DNA of 64,000 nucleotides, from positions 62,001 through 126,000 of the forward strand of contig VCJN01002029.1 in NCBI GenBank assembly GCA_006384855.1. Reading direction: 5' to 3'. Shown piece after piece: positions 27,971-38,638 of this stretch. Under the pieces are notes generated by a model, which did not search any database, was not told where the DNA came from, and saw only the letters and a program-made list of their open reading frames with translations. The translations under genes and the position numbers were made by a program. Numbering within the stretch: the stretch's first letter is position 1; each line of letters begins with the position of its first letter. This DNA comes from Tetraselmis striata. Lineage: Eukaryota; Chlorophyta; Chlorodendrophyceae; Chlorodendrales; Chlorodendraceae.

Positions 27971-30900
27971 TCAAGTCGCCTCCGACACCTGCAGCGCTGC
28001 CAACAAGCCGCGCAGCTCGCGCAGCGCCGCGCCCTGCTCCGCTACGGGCTCCTGCGCAGAGTACATGCCCGTGAGGCCCGATAGCGCGGCCGCCACCAGC
28101 GGCGCCCCAAACAGCGCCGGGCTCTCCAGGCTCATCTCCTCGGACAGCGAGGCGCCGCCGCTGCCGGCAGCGCTCGGGTCAGCCGAGCGCCCAATGGGGG
28201 CGTCCTCCGCAAAGCGGGCGGCGCTGCTCCGGTCTTGCCCAAACGGGTCAGACGGCAGGGCGGCGCCCTCGGCCCCCGGCCGGAGGCCCTTCACGGGCCG
28301 CCCCACTGCGAGGCAGGCGGCGCGGGAGAAGCCGAGAAGGAAGGCGCGCCGCTTGGTCAAAGTGTCGCGCAGCAACGCGGCGTCCGCATCCCTCGCCAGC
28401 GAGAACAGGTGCAGGAGCGTTGCCTGCGCGCAACCGGTAGCGGGCCTCTCAGTCAATGCTCAACATGCCCAGCAACAATCTGAGCACCAGTGGAGGGTTG
28501 CGCTACCGGCGGGATTACTCACCTGAGATTGCCGACGCAGCAGCGAGTGGTAGCTCGCATCAGGCAGCTTTGCGCCCCCCGCATCATCGCTTCTGCACAC
28601 ATGCCGAGCTGTTAGTGGAGGGACAGGACAACAGGGCGCGGCACATTGTCCTGTGCGGTGGCCGGGCCAAGGTCAGCGTACTTGATGGAATGTGCCGAGG
28701 CCCGGCCAGCAGGTTCCGCGAGCGTTGCCACAATCACCTAGCACCACAGACACGGCAGCCGTGAGCATGCTGACAACAGGGCAACTGATCGTTCCCAGCG
28801 TACAGCAGTCACGGCCATATTTACTCATGTATATGTACAGACTGAGTAGGGAGAAGGGAGTAAACCTGCACGGCGTCCGCAAAGCAGTCGCCATACAGAT
28901 CGCGGGAGCCGAGGGACATGAGGGCGGCAGATGCGTGGGTGCGGATTTTGAAGTTGGCGCAGTCTCGGACGAGCATGATGAGGACAAGCAGCAGGCCGGG
29001 CAAGCGCGCAACCACGGTCGGATGCGCCAACATGGCCTGCAATGTCAAAGTGCAAGTCACAGGTCAGCTCGCGTCCATCAAAGGGGGGGGGGGGGGGGGG
29101 GGGGCGGGCGGAGAGAGAAGGAATCTGCGATAGGCTCGCAAGAGCTGGATAGGCGATTCCTGGGCGGCGGCATGCGCATACCTGGTTGCAGAGGACGTTG
29201 TTCGCAGAGAAGCACGCGTTCCACTGCACCTTCACATTCCCTGTGGCACACAGAGAGTCCAAGGAGGTGACAAGAATGCACCAATGCCAACAGCGGAGCT
29301 GGGCGCAGCTGGGTACGCATGCCGCCAGCTGACTGATGGCGGACAATCATGTGAGCAATCATGAAATTGGATTGGAAGGCAGGCGGGACCTGTGGTGAGG
29401 CTGGAAAGTAGGCACTGCAGCAGCGGCTCGATCCATTTCTCCTCCAGCGACGGAGCTTCCGCGTGGTCGATCCCCGTCAGCGCCACGAGGCAGCCAAGCA
29501 TGCGCACACCGTTTGAACGTACCTGCATCCGCACCGCAAATACACCCCGCGGATGCAACCCGCAGTCAGGCCTACACCAGGTGCTTGTTAGTCGGGAGCA
29601 CGCTGCAGGAGTAGGAAGAACAATTCGGAGCATGTGCATGGGCGGGTGGTGGCGATGGTGGCGTGGGCGGTGTTAAAGCCTGCCTTGTCACTGTCACGTG
29701 CTGCTTGCATGGCGGCCTCCAAGAGCTCGCTCAATCGAGCCTTGAACAAGCAGAGCAGCTGCGCGTTGGCCTCCGGCGCTTGGCTGCACACAGCCGAGAT
29801 GCTGCACAGGTTGCCCAAGCCCCAGGAAGCAGGGATGCGCACTGAGAGCGCGGAGTCGCAGAGCCCTGCTTTCAACGCCTCAACCACGTTCCCCATGGTG
29901 GTTTCCTGCCATATCAATCCAAAACACACATCAGTCAAGCCATGATTCAGCATGGTTCACAGTGGTTCACAGCACCTGTGAGCATGCATTGCCCTGAAAG
30001 CAGCATAAATCCGGCGCACTCACGTTGGTCATGAGCTGCGTGAAGCCTGCCAAGTTGCCAAGGCAGCGGCATGCGGCTGCGCGGACAGACGCCTCCTTGT
30101 CTGTGCTCAATCCGGTGACTGACGCCTGCAGCACAGCGCGCTGTTGTGCTTCCGGCAAGGCGCCAAACACCTCCGCGGTGAGCTTGAGCGACACCAGGTG
30201 CGCCGCCGCCCGAACCTATACGCCAGCAGCGCGGCAGCATGAGCTAAATGTGCTTTAAAGAGGCAACACACTAGGAAGTGCACTTTCTGACTCGGTTTTG
30301 TGCTGTTCAAAATGGGGTTTAGAGTTTAGGATTGTACGGGTTTGAAACCCCAAAACCTTAAACCCTAGTTCGACCACCGGCAGCCAGGCATGGCATTGCG
30401 CGCACCATAGCAGAGTTGTGGCGCCAGCCTACAGGGAGGTACTCCTGAAGGCAGTAGGTCCAGATGCTGGTCACGGCGCCATTAGGCGGATAAGATTTGG
30501 AAGTGACGGTACCATCTGCGCCGCCACTGCCGCTCGGTATGATTTCGGAGTCAGGCCCATTCCCTTCCTCGTGTTGCCCGCTCAATGCCTGGCGAGGCGG
30601 ACACAAGGGGTGTTACTATCGAGCCAGCAAGCACTGCATGCATACTATTACTCATCGCATCCTCTGGAACTCCCCGTATAGTGTGTATAGCGGGACAGCT
30701 ACACAGGCATACCTGCATGAATGCCTCCAATATTCGGTAGGACATTTGCAAGGCCCGCAGCTCCGGGTTGCTAGACGCGGCTGAGCCGTGGCTTGCCGCC
30801 TGCTGCATGTTGGCGTCAACTGTCGCGCGCACCATCTGCCAGGCGCCTTCCAGCCGCGCTCCATCATCGCCTGAGCTGGAGGAAGGCAGCTCCGCAGCGG

Positions 30901-33900
30901 TGGCGCCGCCTCCAGATGGCGGCACCGGATCCCCGGCCGGGTGTGCGCTAGGCAAGCCGCCCTGCGGAGAGGAACAATCGCACGCAAGCGGGTCAGTGTA
31001 GGTATACTGGCATCGGATAGCAGGTCATGTTGCAGCACTGAGGGAAGCAAGCATCAGTTGCTGGAGTCGGGTACTGCGCTCACCAGAATGGCCTGAGGAT
31101 AGTTCTTAAATGCGCCGCGTAGCGCCCCGAGCGCCTCGATTCGAACGAGCGCCGGACCTGCGCGCGTCCACTGCCAGATCTCGTGCAGGACAGCGGGGGC
31201 CCGGCCACCTGTGCGGCTCCCGGCCTGCGGCACATCCTGCAGCATCTCCGCCGCCAGCGAGGGAACAGGCGCCCGCGTGGATAGTGCAGCCGCCAGGCAG
31301 GACAACGCCGCGGCGTGATAGGGGTCTGTCATGGACGAGGGGGCGGAGCTGAACATGGCGGACGACCTGCGAAGAGTGCTCCGCACACAGCTTACCACCT
31401 GCAGAAGCCAGCAGAGGCAGCGGCAAGTGGTATGAACAGGGCACCAGGAGTATAGCTGCTGCCGGTTGCTATCCACTCGCGTGAAGTCAAACGCTAACTT
31501 CAATAAGTATTTGTCACAGACGCCATGTGCCGAGGACTGACACACCATGCGGCACCCTACATTCATGCTAATGCACAGACAACCGGTCGCCATAATATGG
31601 CGTGGAGACCGGTGTAGTCGTAGCAACGGCGACTACGTGCCCTGGTCAAGTCAGGAGGCGGCGCAGCCCCTAAGAGGGGGAAGCGGGGGCTGCGCAGCGG
31701 TCAACTACAGAGCGGTGGCGCCCAGAGCGAGTGCTAACTGGAGTGCTAGTAGGTACGCGCGGCGGGCGGGAGGGGGGGGGGGGGGGGGGGGGGGGGTTCT
31801 ACAAAACATTATCAAAAAGCTAGTAACACCCCAATGCGCCACATGATGTATCAGAAACCTTTGTTTGTATGGCCAAGCAAGCACAATCCGCAGCAAAGGC
31901 CATGTTTTCTGCCGCATGGCTAAGCGCAACAACGGGCCGCACCTGTGGGATTAGGGTCTGCGGGAGGCGCTCATACGGCGCGGCGCAAAGAAGGATCGCC
32001 AGAGCGCGCATACTAGATGTGAGGATGCCGAGGTTGGGCTCGGACTGCAGGCTCTGGAAGAGACCCGCGTGCAGCGCCACCAACATTTGGCCCAGCTGCA
32101 CTGACAGCGGCGTGAAACCACGAACCAGTGCCTTGGCGCTCGTAGACCTGTGGGAGGCAGCGCATGCAGCGCGTCCATTGAGGTGTCCATAAGAGGGAAG
32201 GTATGTGTTGCATGGCAGGCACAGCTTGCTGCCTACCTGACTTCAGCGACTCCGAGATAGGCTCGCTGGACGGGGCCCTCCATGAGCAGCCCAATTGCAC
32301 TTGCAGCAGCCAGGCGTACCTAGCGACCACCACCATCCGAAAAACATTTTAGAAAGAGTTCGTGTCAATTTGCACATTGGAAATACATGCGGCACGAGAC
32401 GTCCAGCGCGGGGCACTTTGTGGCCGCACCTTAGCATGCGGGTCGTACAGCAGCACAGTCACGAGGGACGGGGTACGTGGGTGCTCTTGCAGAGGAGAGT
32501 TTAGGGGAAAATAGGAGCGCAGGTGAGGCTGCATGGACTTGATGTCGACACGCACCATCGCCTGTCCAGAACGAAGTACGCATAAAAACAGGCACTCAAC
32601 ATAGCCAGCACAGTCAGAATGTGCGCATTTCTTATGCGCAGGCAAGACGGGTAGGGCCACAATGAGAGCATGCTGCTGCACCTGTATGATGTTCAGCGCA
32701 GCTATCCTGACGCGCGAGACTCGGTGGGGGTCCAGCACGAAGCCGCCCGCGGCCTGCTGCCCGTCGAAGGAGTCGGACTCGCTGCCGCTGCCCTCCGACC
32801 CGCGCCACCCAGACTTGTTGCCTCGCCGGCCACTGAGGGAGACCACCGGTGCGGCGGCGCCCTTGCCTGAGGTGGCGTTCCTGAGGTGCGGCGGCACATA
32901 GGCTGCCTTGGCGGGGGTGCCACCTGGGCCGCCCTTCATAGCCGCCGGCGCCGCTTTCGCAGGCGGGTGTTGCGCTGCGTCTGGCTCGCTCGTGGGCTTT
33001 GCATCTCGGGTAGCCGAGATGCCGTAGCAAAACAGCCGCGGCAGCAACATGCCCAGCTTCTGGAGGAGATGGACGTGGCAGCCACGCCCCTCGAGGATGG
33101 CCGTGTTGAGACAGCGCAGCATGGCAGCAAACAGCCGGCTTGCGCTGCCCTCCTCGGCCGGCCTGCAGAGAGGAGCAAGAGGGGCGCAACTAAGCATCGC
33201 CAGAACTCGCATTGCTTGCCTATCTGAGTGGGGACACTGCTGTGGAGGAGGGGCGCACCGAACTGTTCGCCCCAGGCACCCGTCCAGCGCGTCCACAGCT
33301 ACCGAGGCGCAGCACTGCATCCGGCATCCAAACGTGGCAGCAAGGCAGGTCAGCCCCGCAGCGCTGGCTCCACCAGCAGAACAGCTTTCGCACCAAGGAG
33401 ACCATGGATAATGCCGAAATGAGCGCTGTGTTGCAGGCAATGAGCCTTGGGCAGGAGGGGTGTTCACCTGGTAGCTGTCTTTCGGTAGATCGGAAGAGGG
33501 AAACTTGGAGAGCATCACGCTGAGAACCTGATTCAGCGGCAGCACAAAAACACCGTCAGGTTGACACTTTACTGCCTGGACTGGGCGGCATCCAGCCGCC
33601 GCATCAACACAACGCCTGGCGGCATGATGGAGTGCCCTAGTCCAGTGTCATGGCCGCCCGCACTGCCGTTTTGTTTTCGGAAGATGGCTCGTATACCTGA
33701 AAGGTTAGGTAGTGCACTTCGGAGAAGCAAGTCTTGCCCGGCGCCTGCGGCATCAGGAGGGCACCATCACGCATTATACCGTGTGCCCACAACTCGCCAT
33801 GCAGATGTCGGCATGGCAGCATCCTCCCCTTGCCGCACTGCAGAGTGTGTTACTCCCCCTCCCCCCCCCCCCCCCCCCCCCCCTCCTTCCCCTTCATCCC

Positions 33901-34714
33901 GGTTCCTTCTATCAGCATTCCCCATCGCTCCTGGGAATGGTGCGCATTCGATGTGTGACATACCTTGCCGCTCCCAGAATATATCCTAGCCGTAGTTGCC
34001 ACCTCCTCAGCCAAAGTCAGCAGGCCAACCATGAGGGCCTGCTGCTCATGCGATGCCACCTGCGATGGGCACGCGCATCAGGACCAGCCAAAATCTTCCC
34101 AGGGTGAAGGGTATATCTACCGTGACATGGGTAGTCTGAGCCACGAGGAGGAGGAAGGGGGGGAGAACCCTTCCATCACAGCTCTGAAGCAGGAGGTTGA
34201 GCGCCTGCAATGCATTCCCCTGCCGAAACAGCACCGCCCTGTGATTGACATCCATGCCGCCGCCATGCAACCCCTGCGCTCCTTCGCGCATCTGCCCCCT
34301 CACAAGCACAGCTACTCTCCCGCCACATCCGCTGGCTAGCACTAGATGCAGCACGGTGTAGGAGCCGCACCTGCAAAACCTCGCAGGCAGGGTCGTCGCC
34401 CGGAGAATAGAAGCACCACTGCCTAAGGGCAGGGATCAGGATAGCCAGTGCAGCGGCTGGGAACACCACAGCCTTGGAGCCGAGGTGGTGCACTAGCAGC
34501 TTGCAGTACTGCGCCTCTGCTTGCCACCTGGGTGCCGGGCGGGCAGGCAAGCGGCACGTGAGCCAGGGCCTGTGCGGCACATGACCCAGTGTGTGTGACG
34601 GACAGGACGGAGGGGGGCTCACGTGTCATCTGCACCAGGCCCCTGCCCCGCCACTGTGCCAGCTGGTGCCTTCTGTTGCAGGTGCTGAACCAAGAGGAGG
34701 AGGTCACCCACCAC
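27971..34714 (-). CDS. HEATR6: HEATR6-like HEAT-repeat protein (5' end unresolved)
   Basis: Exons in transcript order: 34714-34623, 34527-34371, 34059-33964, 33744-33697, 33527-33468, 33314-33259, 33162-32682, 32561-32430, 32319-32237, 32147-31943, 31398-31084, 30961-30713, 30588-30406, 30215-30024, 29905-29684, 29522-29390, 29240-29182, 29036-28866, 28608-28523, 28423-27971; about 1157 residues. All phases agree except between 28866 and 28608, where a short exon or a non-standard donor is still missing. The first exon(s) above 34714 are also missing. Matches to HEATR6: SLVTVLLYDPHAK, ILLCAAPYERLPQTLI, SVRIPASWGLGNL, VRSNGVRMLG, VKVQWNACFSANNVL and NFKIRTHASAALMSL. These are HEAT helices, so the protein is an alpha-solenoid; its molecular role is poorly known. 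Ser/Gly-rich loops (32700-33000, 30800-30960) interrupt the repeats. One intron (29523-29683) uses a GC donor. Confidence 0.87.
31772..31796 (+). repeat. Poly(G) tract in a HEATR6 intron
   Basis: 25 G on the + strand (poly(C) in the sense of the gene), inside the largest intron (31399-31942). Confidence 0.95.
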
Positions 34715-36169
34715 CTGGCCATGGACCCCAGATTTCAGTCGGACCACCCCGACCTCAGCGCCTGCTACCATGCCCAGTCTGATGTGAGCGCAGGGTTCAC
34801 CTCAGAGTTCATACACCCTGTGGTTGCTACGTCCCCGCTGCTTGCAGTAGCCACCACGCGGCAGGCAGCAGCGTAGCCCTCGCCTGCCGGCTGGAGGCTT
34901 AGCTGCAGCGGGGCGTGCGACACGAGCAGCGTCAGTCCCCAGTGCGGCAGTTACACCTGAAGGTAAGCCCGTGGCGGCGTGGCCAGCTTGGCGGCAGCTG
35001 TCCAACGGATCTCTCAACGACCGATAAGGACTAGCAGCAGGGGGGGGACAAGACATTCCCATGCACAGTTTCCAAGCGCCTTTAAGGGAGAGGTCAGGGT
35101 AAGGCGACCTTTCGGAGCGGCTCCAGGAGGGAGCTCCATACTTTTACGTCCTGTGGTTTGCTCATATTTTTTCTCCGGGAGCAGCTGCGTGGCAGATGCC
35201 AACGCCACCAAAGCGACCGCTCACATCACCAGTCGCCGACACGGATGCTGCAAGGCGCGCTGCTCGCTGCTCGCTGCTCAGATAAAACGATACTTCGATG
35301 TGGATCAACGCGCTATGTGCGCGCGTGGAGGTCGGCGCAGGTGCAGGCTGTGAGCTCCGAGCGTGGACGACTGCGCGCTGAAGGCGTCACCCTGTCGCTC
35401 AGCGCCCGCGCCGGCCGCGCGGCGACCTGTCGAGCCGCCTTCCAGCCGTCCTGCGCTGATGCGGCTACGAGCGGAGATGCTGACCACGATGATCGAGCGA
35501 TTCTACCCGTACAGGGACCGATACCGTACCTGGTCATCGATTCTAATAATTTAAAAAATCTAATCGTACCCGCCCGATAAAGGTAGTAGCCGCTATGGAT
35601 ATTCCCGCGCCGCGCCGATGAGTTCGCCGACGACTGACGAAGCGGCGGAGCGCACCGGATGTTTCCTCGTAGGATGACTAATTCATGCACATAACTTCCA
35701 GCAATATTCTAACCATCCAGACTTTGTGTCGGTTGGTTATGGATCAAAGCAACCATTTCAGTGTCGCCTCAGTATCGTCCTCATCGAAAGTTGTTTGGCC
35801 TTTTTCCTGCCTTCGTCTTTGTTTATAGACATGCATGCATCACATCACTCAGGCCACGCTGCCGATTGATTTCATGCTGCGCAAATATCTCTCAGAGAGC
35901 AACCTCAGTGAGTGCGATACGGTAACTCTGACGATCTATCTTCTGACATCTGTTACGGTTTGATTCAATTTCCTAGGCTGTGAATACCCACGTGGCCGCC
36001 GCTGATGCCAAAAGCAGGCATGGAAGCATGGCAATGACCAGCATCCTATCATGCATGCACAATCACAAAGATTCGAATAATTACGGGTCACACTCATGAA
36101 GGCAATCAATGCTCGCCCCGGATGACAACGCAGGAACAATGCAACATTATCTGACGTGATTTGAGAGTG
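34715..36169. other. Region between HEATR6 and NME7
   Basis: The first few hundred bases should hold the missing 5' exon(s) and promoter of the HEATR6-like gene. A minus frame at 34802-35062 (86 aa) is a candidate but shows no homology that I can recognise. From 35600 the sequence is AT-richer and featureless. No other gene is supported. Confidence 0.4.
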
Positions 36170-36174
36170 TTACA
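36170..36174 (-). terminator. TGTAA polyadenylation signal of NME7
   Basis: TTACA on the + strand, about 164 bases past the NME7 stop codon. Confidence 0.5.
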
Positions 36175-36337
36175 TAGCCAACAGACGTAACATAAGTTGC
36201 TATACAGCCAGCGAAGCACGGAAGCAAGACGGCTCAGGGCGGTACAATCTGTCAGGCTGCTAGTGGATATGTGAGGGGCCCACGGACCAGAGTCAGTGCG
36301 CAGCACCGTGGAACTGCTGGTGCTGCAGCTGGAGCAT

Positions 36338-38096
36338 CTATGGCTGCAAGATGTCGAAGAAATAGTTGACCTCCAGGCCGCCATCCTCCGGCAAATCAGT
36401 GCAGTGCACGGCGTTGTTGACCTTTGTCAGTCCATACTGCGCCCTCACAGATGCCGGCCTCAGCACCTTCCCAATCTCTGGGTCTGCTGGCCCGCACATC
36501 TCCCTGAACGGCTCGCAAGGGTCAGCTCCATCAGGATCCATCACCTCAAAAGCCACAAACGGCCCAGAGCTGAGCTCATCAACCATTGAAGTGAACTCCC
36601 CAGGGTGCACGACGCCCTGCACAGTGAATGGCAAGGGGAAACTACTCTCAGCAGGACAACATCGGCAAAGATTCAGCAATGTCCGCTGTCCCGCAAAACA
36701 TCACTGCAGAGCCTTGAGCAAAGGATAGATGCATACCTTGTACACCTCATAAAACTCTGCAGCGTTAGCGCGATCGATGTGGAACAGCTCCATGGCGGTG
36801 ATGTGGAAGCGCTGCATGACCGTGCCAATGATCCTCCCTGTGAGACCGCTCTCAAATGCGGCCGGCTTCACAATGCCCAAAGTTGTGCCATTGGCGTAAT
36901 GGCATGGCCCCACTCGCCGACCGAAGAAGAAGCTTGACTCCTCTGCGGCTGTCTCTGGGGCATCAGAACCGTGGCATGCATTTTGGGTGTTGTCCGTGCC
37001 AAACAAGGCGCGCAGGGACTTTGGTGCCTCAGCACGGGCGGTATCAGAGTTGGTTGGGCCAATCAGGGCTCGCCACTTGGCGATGGCGTCTGGTGCCATG
37101 AGCTCCATGGCCACGATGCGCCCGCTGGACATGAAGTCTGTCAACTTATCGAAGAAGGGCTTGCCTTCGTGGGCGGCATAAAATTCGCACGCCTCTTGTT
37201 TTGAGAGGTGGCACATCTTCATTTTGCTGCAGGATGTGGCACAAATATGTCTCAGAATGGAGAAATGTGTTTTAAGCGCAACAGTGCTCGGCATTTCGCA
37301 GTGACTTCACCCCTGTCTGCAGCTGACATCATGCACGATGCAGAAGGCAGCTGAGCTAATACGAACATAGTCTCTGATAGGCCTCCGCTTAGCATCGGGA
37401 ATCGGCAGTGCCTGATAAAATGGGCCGGGGGCATCAGCAGGTTGTACAAGGGCTGGAGGCAGTCAAGCATATTCCGTACTTGATGCGGAATCCGCTCTTG
37501 ACAGCTACTTCTATGATCTCTCCAATGTGTCGATACGCGTCTGGCTTGATCATGGCCAAAGTTCTACACACAGGTTCAATATGCCAGAGTCAGAGAAAGC
37601 CCGAACGACATAGCAAATTGACAGTGTTGTATGCAATGGGTTCATTTGATCACAGTCGTGAGCCTGCAAGGCTTACTTTTGAGCCTTCCCAGAGAGACTC
37701 TTCCGCGTGAACTCATCCCCGTATTCGAGAATCTGCAGCTGACGGGCGTAAACAGTGACCACCCCACCGGGGAAGAGGGTCTCGGGGTTGAGGTCCGGGT
37801 ACTTGGTTTTCTTCAGAAATGTCCTCCTGTTCTTAATGTCAATCTGCCAGCGCGCCAGCGATCATCAGTACAGAGACTTGCATGCGCGGGAGAATGCACG
37901 TGCTTGCACGTTGCTGGTAGTCCCCGAGTGCCCAGACATGCATTGACGGATGGTCACACCCGCTGTGCAGGAAGCGAGAGCGTCTCACCATCTCCACCTC
38001 CTTGGTCTTGAAATAGTAGAACAGCTGGTACCGCCAGGTGACTCCAGCATTGGGATCCAACCACTCCGCGACGAAGGCATAGCGTTCGGTCGCCAT
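36338..38096 (-). CDS. NME7: NME7: DM10 domain plus two nucleoside diphosphate kinase domains
   Basis: Five exons in transcript order: 38096-37989, 37843-37677, 37563-37480, 37226-36737, 36616-36338, all phases consistent. The product has 375 residues, about the length of human NME7. NME7 is an axonemal/centrosomal NDPK-family protein linked to gamma-tubulin complexes and ciliary motility. Visible: the N-terminal DM10 domain (YAFVAEWLDPNAGVTWRYQL, KNRRTFLKKTKYPDL, QLQILEYGDEF); the first NDPK domain with TLAMIKPDAY and the active-site motif NACHGSD (His about 205); and the second with LGIVKPAAFE, ELFHIDRANAAEFYEVYKG, CGPADPEIGKVLRP and NAVHCTDLPEDGGLEVNYFF (His about 354). Both histidines are present. 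An intact copy suggests that the alga builds, or recently built, flagella. A stop codon (TAG) closes the last exon. Confidence 0.95.
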
Positions 38097-38638
38097 GCTG
38101 CAGGCATCAAACACATGGCCGCGTTACTCGTGGCTTCGCTGAAGGGCGCCGCGGTGTGAGACGCGGGGCAGGTAGAAGCGATGCGGGGAGCGGCCGCCGC
38201 TCGTACCTGCCACGCTCCAAACGCGCCCGCCGCAACTCCGTGTATGAGCAGGCTGACGATCTCCGGGTGCTGACAGTTGACGGTAAAGAATACCGCACGT
38301 CGGCCAACTGTGGTGCTGTTGCAGCTAGTAGGGGTCGGAGTGATGCGGCTGGCCGCCTTGGGCGGGCTCTGGACCAGCAGACATCGATCCACATGTGCCT
38401 CCCGCAGCATGTGCGCGGCACGCGGACCTACACCGCGTCATCCCCCTCCCGGCCGGCCCGCTCTCAAGCCCCAGTCAACTGGTCGCTACCGGTACCTGCT
38501 GCAGTACACTCGTACAGGTACAGCAAATTTAAAGATCGAATGGTCTCAGTATAATATCTTCAGCGGCTACTGTTAGCAGTAGTAGCTAGCGACTACCTCT
38601 AGTACTATCGCTATAATCACTCTACTTGTTCTTCAGGT
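38097..38638. other. Spacer between NME7 and retroelement 1
   Basis: Contains the presumed NME7 promoter. Near 38485-38525 the sequence is rich in GTACC/GGTAC words (CGCTACCGGTACCTGCTGC). No gene supported. Confidence 0.4.

Noticed and set aside
33965-34339. 124-codon plus-strand frame
   Set aside because: It overlaps the HEATR6 exon 34059-33964 and intron sequence on the other strand, with no recognisable family.
34589-34876. Plus-strand exon-like stretch reading VLNQEEEVTHHLAMDPRFQ with GT/AG borders
   Set aside because: The opposite strand gives HEATR6 exon 34714-34623, which joins the next exon in phase and fits the family better.
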